Source: UBA6898 sp964463135 | Lineage (GTDB): Bacteria; Nitrospirota; Thermodesulfovibrionia; Thermodesulfovibrionales; UBA6898 | DNA length: 64,000 bases | NCBI GenBank assembly: GCA_964463135.1 | Contig: CAYXBA010000002.1 | Location: 62,001-126,000, forward strand | Direction of reading: 5' to 3' | Shown here: positions 44,735 to 52,485 of the stretch, piece by piece | Numbering within the stretch: position 1 is the stretch's first letter | Layout: each line of letters opens with the position of its first letter | The notes under the pieces: model-generated | Seen by the model: the letters and a program-made list of their open reading frames with translations, nothing else | Database searches by the model: none | Told to the model about the DNA's origin: nothing | Made by a program: the position numbers and the translations under genes

Positions 44735-45538
44735 TTACTTGAGGTTTAAAACGTCCTGCATATCATAAAGCCCTGCAGGTTTACCGGCCAGCCAAAGGGC
44801 AGCTTTAAGCGCTCCCCGTGCAAAGGTATCTCTGCTTGAAGCCTTGTGCGTGATCTCGATTCTCTCTCCCAGGCCACCGAACAGCACCGTGTGCTCTCCC
44901 ACAATATCTCCTGCCCTGACAGTCTGAATGCCTATCTCCTTCTTCGTCCTTTGGCCGATGATGCCGTGCCTGGCATATATACCGACCTCATCAAGATTCC
45001 TGTTAACGGCACCTGCTATGACCTGGGCCATCTTCAGGGCAGTTCCGCTTGGAGCATCCTTCTTCAGTCTATGGTGTGCCTCAATGATCTCGATGTCGTA
45101 ATCGTCCCCCAGCGCTCTTGCCACATCCTGCAGGACCTTAAACAGGAGGTTCACGCCAAGGCTCATATTCGACGCCATGACACAGGGGATTTTTCTGAGC
45201 ATGGGTTCAATCTCCCGGATGTCATCCTTAGAAAGGCCGGTAGTTCCGATGACCATGCACTTTCCCTTATCAGCTGCTATCTTAAGGTTCGCCTTGGTTG
45301 ATTCTATAGAGGTGAAATCAATGATGACATCAGAGGCGTCCATCACCTTTTCCATGCTGTCCTGCAGTATGACGCCTGTCTCGCCGATGCCCACAAGGGG
45401 ACCTATGTCTTTGCCGATATCCTTCTGGCCTGGTCTCTCGCACGCTCCCGTGAGCTGCAGTCCGTCATATTCACCGCAGAGTGCCGTGATCCTGCTTCCC
45501 ATCTTTCCTGCTGCCCCTGCTACGCCGATCTTTATCAT
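44735..45538 (-). CDS. dapB: 4-hydroxy-tetrahydrodipicolinate reductase
   Basis: 267 aa. NAD(P)H-dependent step of lysine/diaminopimelate synthesis. Rossmann GAAGKMGSR at the N-terminus, DFTSIEST, VIGTTG, SNMSLGVNLL and the catalytic EAHHRLKKDAPSGTA (His and Lys). The ATG overlaps the yacG stop (ATGA). It is the last gene of the minus-strand run starting at uvrA. Confidence 0.96.
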   Translation of the reverse strand: MIKIGVAGAAGKMGSRITALCGEYDGLQLTGACERPGQKDIGKDIGPLVGIGETGVILQDSMEKVMDASDVIIDFTSIESTKANLKIAADKGKCMVIGTTGLSKDDIREIEPMLRKIPCVMASNMSLGVNLLFKVLQDVARALGDDYDIEIIEAHHRLKKDAPSGTALKMAQVIAGAVNRNLDEVGIYARHGIIGQRTKKEIGIQTVRAGDIVGEHTVLFGGLGERIEITHKASSRDTFARGALKAALWLAGKPAGLYDMQDVLNLK

Positions 45539-45723
45539 TCTTCCTCCTGCCTTTCATCAAGTTCACTTTCGTCTTCCTCTTCTTCTGCCTTGCCTTCCAC
45601 ACGATACTCTTCCGCCGCCCAGGCGCCCAGATCAATGGTCTTGCAGCGGTCCGAGCAGAACGGACGGTACGGGTTCTCCTCCCAGGTCGTTTTCTTCTTG
45701 CATATGCGGCATGTTATCTGCAT
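45535..45723 (-). CDS. yacG: DNA gyrase inhibitor YacG-like zinc protein
   Basis: 62 aa. CRICKK...FCSDRCKTIDLGAWAAEEYRV fits YacG with four zinc cysteines and the SDRCK-DLG-W core, then a long acidic tail. In E. coli YacG binds GyrB and inhibits gyrase. It overlaps dapB by 4 nt and starts 1 nt after the Gx transporter stop. Confidence 0.88.
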   Translation of the reverse strand: MQITCRICKKKTTWEENPYRPFCSDRCKTIDLGAWAAEEYRVEGKAEEEEDESELDERQEEE

Positions 45724-45724
45724 G

Positions 45725-46258
45725 TCAGGTCTGGGGTACAGTTTGTATTGTGTCAGGATCTTTTTTCAACAGATTTTTTATCAAAATGTCTGCGACAAGC
45801 CCATTTGCAAAGCCGGTCAGTGTCCCTATGAGCATAATTACCGGGCTGATGAGCAGCACTGCCTCTATCCTCTGGATGAAGAGCAGGTAAGCGAAAAAGA
45901 GCTGACCTGCATTATGAAATAGGGCCCCTATGAGGCTGATCCCGACAGGTCCAAAGATATTTCTGCTTATCCTGAATACTGCACCCATGGCGATGGTTCC
46001 TGCAAGACCGCCTCCCAGGCTCAGCATGAAGGCAGGTCCGAGGAATGTTCCTGCGAAGATAGAGCCGAGCATGACCCTGATGAGGGTGATCATCAGGGCA
46101 GTCCTGAAACCGAACATGAACAGTGCGGTAAGGGTAATGATATTGGATATCCCGAACCTTAGCCATGGCAGGGGGCTGGGGAGCATTGCTTCGAATCCGT
46201 GCAGGGCCAGGGCATAGGCCGACAGGATGGCGATGCGGTATTTATCCTGTAATAGCAT
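45725..46258 (-). CDS. Gx transporter/HepS-component-I-like membrane protein
   Basis: About 177 aa, five to six TM helices. PF07456-like motifs: LPWLRFGISNIITLTALFMFG, GSIFAGTFLGPAFMLSLGGG and GALFHNAGQLFFAYLLF. The family is annotated as a heptaprenyl diphosphate synthase component or a small-molecule ECF-like S component; the function is unsettled. A longer frame begins at 46366, but ATG 46258 (MLLQDKYRIAIL) fits the family; it overlaps the upstream stop by 17 nt. Confidence 0.82.
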   Translation of the reverse strand: MLLQDKYRIAILSAYALALHGFEAMLPSPLPWLRFGISNIITLTALFMFGFRTALMITLIRVMLGSIFAGTFLGPAFMLSLGGGLAGTIAMGAVFRISRNIFGPVGISLIGALFHNAGQLFFAYLLFIQRIEAVLLISPVIMLIGTLTGFANGLVADILIKNLLKKDPDTIQTVPQT

Positions 46259-46619
46259 CAATATCTTTTGTTGTTCCGCTGCCGACCAGGACAACAATAT
46301 GGTTCGGCAGGCAGATGATCGTGCCGTGCGATATCCATCCCTGCTGCACGCAGATATGATTGGCACAATCCGCTTCCTTCATGCGCACCTTGCTGTCTTT
46401 TATTTCGAGAACCGCCCGGCCGTGTGCTCCTTCTATCGAAATCTGTGCGTCAGTATCGAGCGAAAGTGTGTAAGCAGGCCTGCCGTTCACTTCGACCACG
46501 ACATCAGATCCCAGAGAGAAAGCCTCCCTGGTATAGACGAGTCCGGCAATAGATACGATGAGCAGGAGCAGGAAAAGGCCTCTGTCCGCAATGGTAGTGT
46601 TCCTAATGGCTTTTTTCAA
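46242..46619 (-). CDS. NusG domain II-like membrane-anchored protein
   Basis: 125 aa. One N-terminal TM (about 13-30), then an extracytoplasmic NusG_II fold (PF07009-like) with MKEADCANHICVQQGWIS and IICLPNHIVV. The CxxxxC pair and downstream C are conserved in this family, which commonly sits between apbE and the Gx protein. It may help the other two at the membrane. It overlaps apbE by 17 nt. Confidence 0.82.
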   Translation of the reverse strand: MKKAIRNTTIADRGLFLLLLIVSIAGLVYTREAFSLGSDVVVEVNGRPAYTLSLDTDAQISIEGAHGRAVLEIKDSKVRMKEADCANHICVQQGWISHGTIICLPNHIVVLVGSGTTKDIDAITG

Positions 46620-47631
46620 GAGTGATCTTTTCCTTTATTGCATCGGTCATATGGATCGTTCCGCTGCTGTCGATGATCATGGCTTCTATGCCCATTTCCC
46701 TGGCCAGCTTCATGCCTTTTTCAGGGCCGAGGATAAAGACCGCATTGTCAAATCCGTCTGTAGTGACACCTTTCCCCGCGACAACGCTGACGCTTCTGCT
46801 GAGTTCTGCCGGAAACCCTGTCTTCGGGTCCAGCAGATGGTGATATCTCCTGCCGTCCTGCAGAAAGAACCGCTCATAATCCCCTGCGGTCGATATGGCC
46901 TGATCATGCAGTCTGATCTTGGCAATGATCTCATCTTTTTCACCTGTCTGGCGCGGGTTCTTAATGCCAATTGTCCAGGGACTATTGTCGGGCTTCATGC
47001 CAAAGGTCCTGATGTCGCCAGCGATCGAAACCAGGCCCGACAGGATGCCCTCCTTCTTTAACGATTCGACCGCCAGGTCAGCAGCATATCCCTTTGCAAT
47101 GCCGCCCAGGTCGATCATCATGCCTTTGCGTTTGAGAAAAACAGTCGTATCTGATTTATTAATAAGTATATCCCGGTAGTTCACCAGAGGTAAAGCCCGG
47201 GCTATCTCGATCTCTGTCGGTCTTCTCCTGTTCAGGAAATCCCAAAGTTTAACGATCGGACCGATCGTCGGATCGAATGCTCCGCCGGACTTTTCCGCAG
47301 TAAAGACCGCCTTTTCGATCACCTCAAGAGTTTCCGGTGATGCTGTTACTGCGCGAATGCCGGCATTCCTGTTGATCTCAGCAAGTTCGCTTTTATCTGA
47401 ATAGAAATTTATGCGATCGCCGAACCTCGTGATGACGGCGAACGTCTTTTCTATGGCCTGTTCAGCTGCATCCCCGGAGGGAGATACGACCGTGATACTC
47501 ACGATCGTGTCCATGAGCGGCATGGTCTTCTTGTACACGGTCTCCTTACCGCGGGAACAGGACAAGACCGTGGTCAGCAGAACCAGCATGAGCAGGCTTA
47601 TGTTTCGGAATGTTTTCACGGTATTACTCAT
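46603..47631 (-). CDS. apbE: FAD:protein FMN transferase ApbE, lipoprotein
   Basis: 342 aa. Attaches FMN to threonine in periplasmic flavoproteins such as RnfG/NqrC. Lipobox VLSC with C25; GGAFDPTIGPIV, MIDLGGIAKGYAAD and SIAGDIRTFG motifs; the metal-binding region GKGVTTDGFDNAVFILG is intact. It starts 31 nt after uvrA. No Rnf or Nqr genes are in the window, so the acceptor is elsewhere or is the NusG_II/Gx pair. Confidence 0.92.
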   Translation of the reverse strand: MSNTVKTFRNISLLMLVLLTTVLSCSRGKETVYKKTMPLMDTIVSITVVSPSGDAAEQAIEKTFAVITRFGDRINFYSDKSELAEINRNAGIRAVTASPETLEVIEKAVFTAEKSGGAFDPTIGPIVKLWDFLNRRRPTEIEIARALPLVNYRDILINKSDTTVFLKRKGMMIDLGGIAKGYAADLAVESLKKEGILSGLVSIAGDIRTFGMKPDNSPWTIGIKNPRQTGEKDEIIAKIRLHDQAISTAGDYERFFLQDGRRYHHLLDPKTGFPAELSRSVSVVAGKGVTTDGFDNAVFILGPEKGMKLAREMGIEAMIIDSSGTIHMTDAIKEKITLEKSH

Positions 47632-47662
47632 TGTAGTCCAAAGACGATGATCAATAAAAGGC

Positions 47663-50173
47663 TTAACGGACCTTAAGATGTTCGATCAGGAATCTGCCCG
47701 TGTATGAGGCTGTATTTCTGCTCACCTCTTCAGGAGTCCCTTCTGCAAGAACTTCTCCGCCCATATCCCCTCCTTCAGGTCCGAGGTCGATAACAAAGTC
47801 GGCTGATTTAATAACGTCAAGATTATGCTCGATCACCAAGACCGTGTTTCCTCTGTCAACGAGCATGGTGATGACGTCCAGCAGCCGCTGTATGTCGACG
47901 AAATGAAGGCCTGTTGTCGGTTCATCGAGTATATAGAGGGTATTGCCGGTTGCTCTTCTGCCGAGTTCTTTCGAGAGCCGTATCCTCTGCGACTCGCCGC
48001 CTGACAGTGTAGTCGCGGACTGGCCCAGCTGGATGTACCCGAGGCCGATCTCTTCAAGCATTTCGAGCTTCCTGCGCAGCAGAGGGATGTTCTCAAAGAA
48101 GATCAGGGCATCAGATACGGTCATGTCGAGTACTTCCGCAATGTTCCTGTTCCGGTATCTGATCTCGAGCGTTTCGTCATTATACCGCTCACCCTTGCAT
48201 TTATCACAGCGCACATAGACATCGGGCAGGAAGTGCATCTCAACCTTGATAAGGCCGTTGCCGCGGCATGATTCACATCTGCCGCCTTCGACATTGAAGC
48301 TGAAGCGCGAAGCAGAATATCCGCGTTTTTTTGCCTCCGGTACAAGGGCAAAGATATCTCTCATCAAACTAAAAAAGCCCGTGTACGTTGCCGGATTGGA
48401 ACGCGGCGTTCTGCCGATGGGCGACTGGTCAACGCTTATCACCTTGTCGATCTTTTCAAGGCCGACAATCTTCCTGTGTGCACCTGCGGCACGGCCGCCG
48501 ATCGGGCCGCGGGAAAAATGCTTTTCAGCTGCCCGCTCCAGGATATCGAATACCAGTGTGCTCTTGCCGGAACCTGAGACGCCGGTAACGCAGGTGAGGG
48601 TCCTGAGCGGTATTCGGATATCAATATTCTTCAGATTGTGTTCAGCAGCTCCCTGAATAAGAAGAAACTCGTCTGCCTTCCTCCTTTTTGCCGGTGTTTG
48701 GATCCTGACCTTGCCGCTCAGATATTGCCCGGTGAGTGATTTGCTGTTCTTCTCTATCTCTGCCGGAGTACCCTCTGCAACTACCCATCCGCCGTGGGTA
48801 CCTGCCCCAGGCCCCATGTCAACAATATGGTCTGCCCATCTGATAGTCTCCTCGTCATGCTCTACGACAATGACCGTGTTGCCGGCATCCGTGACAGCGC
48901 TGAGGCTTTCGAGGAGCTTGACACAGTCCCTCGGATGGAGCCCAATGCTCGGCTCATCGAGGACATAGAGAACACCGGTCAGGGATGAGCCCATCTGGGT
49001 TGCCAGGCGAACTCTCTGCGATTCACCTCCCGACAGGGTCAGCGAAGGCCTGTCAAGAGTGAGATAACCGATGCCGACCTTTGAGAGGAAGAAGAGCCTG
49101 TCATTGATCTCCTTCAGTATTCTTGACGCAATGGTCCTTTCCCTCTCGGAGAACTTCACTTTTTTCAGAAATACCTGGGCCTGATCAACGGACATGCGAC
49201 TGAATTCCGCGATATTGAGGCCATGGAATCTGACGCTCAGGGATTCTTTCCTCAGCCTGAGACCGTGGCACTCACTGCAGAGCTTCTGCTCGTCAAGGTC
49301 AACAGCCTCCTCCAGGATATTTTCGAAGCCGAGGCCGTTGCATTTCGGGCAGGCCCCTGCAGTGCTGTTGAAGGAGAAGAAGCGGGGGACAATATCCGGA
49401 TAGCTGATGCCGCATTTTGGGCAGGCCGCTTTTTTTGAAAAGAGAATATCCTTATTCTCATTGAGCAGATTCACGACCAGGGAGTCTGCGTATTTGAATG
49501 CGGTCTCTACCGAATCGCTCAGTTGCCGCTCAATGCCCTGTTTTACGATCAGCCGGTCGATAACGATCTCTATGGTGTGGCGCTTCTGTTTTGCAAGGAT
49601 AATGTTCTGCGTGAGGTCCTTCATCACGCCGTCGATGCGGGCCCTCACAAATCCTTCGCTTCGCATCTCCTGAAGCTCTTTGCGGTAATTGCCCTTCCTG
49701 TCCCGGATAATAGGTGAAAGGATCTGTATCCTGGTCCCTTCCGGCAGGGCGAGAACCGCATGAATGATATTTTTTGCCTCCTGCGTTGATATCTCAATAT
49801 TGCATTTGTAGCAGAAGGCCGTGCCGAGTCGGGTGTAGAGCACGCGGAGATAGTCATATATCTCGGTTATGGTGCCGAGCGTTGACCGGGGGCTCCTGCT
49901 TACGGTCTTCTGGTCAATGGCAACGGAAGGGGAAAGGCCCTCGATAAGATCGACCTCAGGCTTCTGCATCTGTTCAAGGAACTGCCGGGAATAGGGCGAG
50001 AGACTTTCCACATATCTTCTCTGTCCTTCTGCATAGATTGTATCAATGGCAAGAGAAGACTTGCCTGAGCCTGAAGGCCCGGTAATGACCGTTATGGCAT
50101 CCCGCGGTATGGAGAGTGTGAGGTTCTTGAGATTGTGCTCTCTGGCACCTTTGATCATTATTTTCGTCTGCAT
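47663..50173 (-). CDS. uvrA: Excinuclease ABC subunit A, lacking the insertion domain
   Basis: 836 aa against about 940 in E. coli. Damage recognition ATPase of nucleotide excision repair. Two ABC modules: Walker A GPSGSGKSS (32-40) and GVSGSGKST (near 535), and two LSGGESQR signatures. The UvrB-binding region (about 118-250) and both zinc sites are kept. Between CPKCNGLG (about 280) and CSECHGLRLR only about 20 residues remain where about 110 are usual. This removes the insertion domain of signature I. The join is seamless, so a natural variant rather than an error is likely. Confidence 0.94.
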   Translation of the reverse strand: MQTKIMIKGAREHNLKNLTLSIPRDAITVITGPSGSGKSSLAIDTIYAEGQRRYVESLSPYSRQFLEQMQKPEVDLIEGLSPSVAIDQKTVSRSPRSTLGTITEIYDYLRVLYTRLGTAFCYKCNIEISTQEAKNIIHAVLALPEGTRIQILSPIIRDRKGNYRKELQEMRSEGFVRARIDGVMKDLTQNIILAKQKRHTIEIVIDRLIVKQGIERQLSDSVETAFKYADSLVVNLLNENKDILFSKKAACPKCGISYPDIVPRFFSFNSTAGACPKCNGLGFENILEEAVDLDEQKLCSECHGLRLRKESLSVRFHGLNIAEFSRMSVDQAQVFLKKVKFSERERTIASRILKEINDRLFFLSKVGIGYLTLDRPSLTLSGGESQRVRLATQMGSSLTGVLYVLDEPSIGLHPRDCVKLLESLSAVTDAGNTVIVVEHDEETIRWADHIVDMGPGAGTHGGWVVAEGTPAEIEKNSKSLTGQYLSGKVRIQTPAKRRKADEFLLIQGAAEHNLKNIDIRIPLRTLTCVTGVSGSGKSTLVFDILERAAEKHFSRGPIGGRAAGAHRKIVGLEKIDKVISVDQSPIGRTPRSNPATYTGFFSLMRDIFALVPEAKKRGYSASRFSFNVEGGRCESCRGNGLIKVEMHFLPDVYVRCDKCKGERYNDETLEIRYRNRNIAEVLDMTVSDALIFFENIPLLRRKLEMLEEIGLGYIQLGQSATTLSGGESQRIRLSKELGRRATGNTLYILDEPTTGLHFVDIQRLLDVITMLVDRGNTVLVIEHNLDVIKSADFVIDLGPEGGDMGGEVLAEGTPEEVSRNTASYTGRFLIEHLKVR

Positions 50174-50246
50174 GGCCTGATCATTAGTATAACTGAAATA
50201 CGGGCTGCGAAATCGAGGGAGCGCTGGGATGTCTTTGATTCCGGTT

Positions 50247-50276
50247 TTGATAGTTCCCCGGGGGATTGGTTATAAT
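50247..50276 (+). promoter_or_regulatory. ubiA promoter, leaderless layout
   Basis: TTGATA (50247-50252), 18-nt spacer, TATAAT (50271-50276), then five bases to the ATG at 50282. The start of transcription should coincide with the start codon. Confidence 0.65.
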
Positions 50277-50281
50277 GAAAC

Positions 50282-51142
50282 ATGAGTGCAGTCCTTCAGA
50301 AATTTTCGCTTTATCTAAAGATGATCAAATTTTCTCATTCGATCTTTGCCCTCCCGTTCGCCTTTACCGCTGCTCTGATCGCTTCGTCAGGAATACCTTC
50401 GCCGGGTCAGATCCTCTGGATCACCGTTGCGATGGTCGGTGCGCGCTCTGCTGCGATGGGGCTGAACAGGATCATTGACCGAAAGATCGACAAAGATAAT
50501 CCCCGTACTGCAGGGAGAGAGATACCGAAGGGACTTATAAAGGTCTCTGAGGCTGTCGGCTTTGTCATATTGTCTTTTGTATTCATGATCCTTGCCGCAT
50601 ACATGCTGAACCCTCTCTGCCTGATGCTCTCACCCCTTGCGATAGGCGTTCTGTTTCTTTACTCCTATACGAAGCGCTTCACCTGGGCGGCACACTTTGT
50701 TCTGGGTCTGGCGATCTCTGCTGCCCCCCTTGGGGCCTGGATAGCTGTCAGGGGGACGCTTGATCCGGCAGTTATTCCGCTTGTTGCAGCGGTCATATTC
50801 TGGCTTGCTGGCTTTGATGTGCTCTATGCCCTTCAGGACCGGGAATTTGATGCGAAATACGGCCTTTTTTCGATTCCCCGGAAGTTCGGCATTGTCAGAT
50901 CGCTTATTCTTGCACGAACATTTCATGCCATTGCCTTCGGACTGCTTGTCCTGAATGGTATTCTCTTCAGTTTAGGGATTCCCTACTGGGCGGGCATGAT
51001 CGTCGTGGCCGGTCTTTTTCTGTATGAGCACTCACTGGTCAGCAAGGATGATCTGAGCAGGCTCGATATGGCATTTTTTAATATGAACGGGTACATCAGC
51101 ATGACGGTCTTTCTCTTCACGCTGGTAAACTTCCTGCTATGA
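50282..51142 (+). CDS. ubiA: UbiA-family polyprenyltransferase
   Basis: 286 aa, eight or nine TM helices. The first Asp motif is NRIIDRKIDKDNPRTAGR, the second DVLYALQDREFDAK, both needed to bind prenyl diphosphate with Mg. It prenylates an aromatic quinone precursor. It is coupled to ubiX by ATGA. In organisms using the futalosine pathway the same pair (MqnP and a UbiX homologue) acts in menaquinone synthesis, which may apply here; the sequence alone cannot decide. Confidence 0.92.
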   Translation: MSAVLQKFSLYLKMIKFSHSIFALPFAFTAALIASSGIPSPGQILWITVAMVGARSAAMGLNRIIDRKIDKDNPRTAGREIPKGLIKVSEAVGFVILSFVFMILAAYMLNPLCLMLSPLAIGVLFLYSYTKRFTWAAHFVLGLAISAAPLGAWIAVRGTLDPAVIPLVAAVIFWLAGFDVLYALQDREFDAKYGLFSIPRKFGIVRSLILARTFHAIAFGLLVLNGILFSLGIPYWAGMIVVAGLFLYEHSLVSKDDLSRLDMAFFNMNGYISMTVFLFTLVNFLL

Positions 51143-51729
51143 AGAGGTTTGTCTTTGCCATAAGCGGGGCCTCCGGCTCCATCGTGGGCATCAGGGTCCT
51201 TCGGGAGCTTGTCAGAACGTCAGAGGTATACCTGGTCATATCTTCCCAGTCCTTTTCTATGATCAAGGAAGAGACCGGCATTGACTGGCAGGCAGGCTCA
51301 GATCCCGCTATCGAGAAGAAAATACGCACGGCGCTTGGTTCAAAGAACGTTCGTTACTGCAATGAACAGAATATGGCTGCGCCAATATCAAGCGGCTCGT
51401 TCAAGCATGACGGCATGTTCATTGTTCCCTGCTCCATGAAGACATTGTCAGGTGTTGCCCAGGGGTACACGGAAAATCTGATCCAGCGGGCAGCTGATGT
51501 GACGATAAAGGAGGGCAGGCCTCTGCTGCTTTCGCCCCGGGAGATGCCGTTCAGCGCGATCCATCTTGAGAATATGCTGAAACTTGCACGCCTGGGGGTC
51601 AAGATCGCCCCGCCGGTACCCGGCTTTTACCACGCTCCAGCTACGATCGATGACCTGGTCGATTTCATGGCAGGCAAGATCCTCGACTCCATGGGCATTG
51701 AACATAATATTTATAAGCGCTGGGAATAG
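51139..51729 (+). CDS. ubiX: Flavin prenyltransferase UbiX-type
   Basis: 196 aa. Makes the prenylated FMN cofactor for UbiD-type decarboxylases. FAISGASGSIVGIRVL (flavin loop), PCSMKTLSGVAQGYTENLIQRAADV, RPLLLSPREMPFSAIHLENM and PVPGFYHAP are all present. It overlaps ubiA by 4 nt. No ubiD is in the window. Confidence 0.94.
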   Translation: MKRFVFAISGASGSIVGIRVLRELVRTSEVYLVISSQSFSMIKEETGIDWQAGSDPAIEKKIRTALGSKNVRYCNEQNMAAPISSGSFKHDGMFIVPCSMKTLSGVAQGYTENLIQRAADVTIKEGRPLLLSPREMPFSAIHLENMLKLARLGVKIAPPVPGFYHAPATIDDLVDFMAGKILDSMGIEHNIYKRWE

Positions 51730-51853
51730 AAAATATTTCCCCGCACAGCGCATGCATCCTGAGACTGCTTCCGCATAACGTATATGTGTTTTGTCTGCAG
51801 CAAGCTTTTCCTGCCAGTATGATTTACCTCATAGCGTTTTCCCCCGGCTCTGG

Positions 51854-51859
51854 TAAAAT
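51854..51859 (+). promoter_or_regulatory. -10 box, leaderless layout
   Basis: TGG-TAAAAT followed by six bases and the ATG at 51866. Confidence 0.5.
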
Positions 51860-51865
51860 ATAAAC

Positions 51866-52108
51866 ATGTTCAAGGAAGGATGCCCAGGAAGCGCAGAGAT
51901 ACGGTCCCCGTCGCCGGAGGATATCACCTGTTTCTGGTGTGATGCCAAAAATGAGATCTGGAGTGACGAGTCTGAGATGAAATGCAAGAATTGCGGCAAA
52001 GAGATCAGCCGCGATATGAAGCCGTCCTGCATTGCGTGGTGTCCTGCAGCAAAGGAGTGTGTCGGGGTTGAGAAATACGAACGGCTTATGAAGGCAATGA
52101 CAAAGTAA
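51866..52108 (+). CDS. Small zinc-ribbon-like hypothetical protein
   Basis: 80 aa. Cysteine pattern ITCFWCDAKNE...MKCKNCGKEIS suggests one zinc ribbon, then CIAWCPAAKECVG. The C-terminal CIAWCPAAKEC with EKYERLMKA resembles small ferredoxin-hydrogenase/phosphohydrolase-associated proteins, but I cannot name the family. It is monocistronic with its own -10 and a following terminator. Confidence 0.7.
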   Translation: MFKEGCPGSAEIRSPSPEDITCFWCDAKNEIWSDESEMKCKNCGKEISRDMKPSCIAWCPAAKECVGVEKYERLMKAMTK

Positions 52109-52140
52109 TAAGGTTATTATTTCAGGCAGCACAATAAAAA

Positions 52141-52166
52141 AGCCCCTTCAGTTTCCTGAAGGGGCT
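52141..52166. terminator. Bidirectional terminator between zinc-ribbon gene and csp
   Basis: AGCCCCTTCAG/CTGAAGGGGCT, 11-bp stem and 4-nt loop; TTTTTT follows on the minus strand (csp) and TTTT on the plus strand. Confidence 0.85.
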
Positions 52167-52187
52167 TTTGGCTTATATAATCTTATA

Positions 52188-52388
52188 TTAGGCCGCTGTC
52201 ACATTGACTGCTTTAGGGCCCTTGGGGCCGTCAGCAACCTCAAAGTTTACTTCCTGTCCCTCTGCGAGGGTCTTAAAGCCGTTGGACTGGATCTCTGAGA
52301 AGTGTACGAACACATCCACTCCATCCTCACCGGTGATGAACCCGAAACCTTTTGACTCGTTGAACCACTTAACCTTTCCTTTCTGCAT
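52188..52388 (-). CDS. Cold shock protein, CspA family (second copy)
   Basis: 66 aa, MQKGKVKWFNESKGFGFITG with RNP1 and VFVHFSEI RNP2. It is clearly a paralogue of the csp at 19.3 kb. AGGAGGAAAGAG lies upstream of the ATG, and its own terminator follows. Confidence 0.95.
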   Translation of the reverse strand: MQKGKVKWFNESKGFGFITGEDGVDVFVHFSEIQSNGFKTLAEGQEVNFEVADGPKGPKAVNVTAA

Positions 52389-52485
52389 GCTGCTCTTTCC
52401 TCCTGAAATAATTTTTCGGTTCCGGAGCGCTGTATAACCAACCCCCGGACCTGTTGTGAATTATCGCATAGGAATTTTGCATAAA

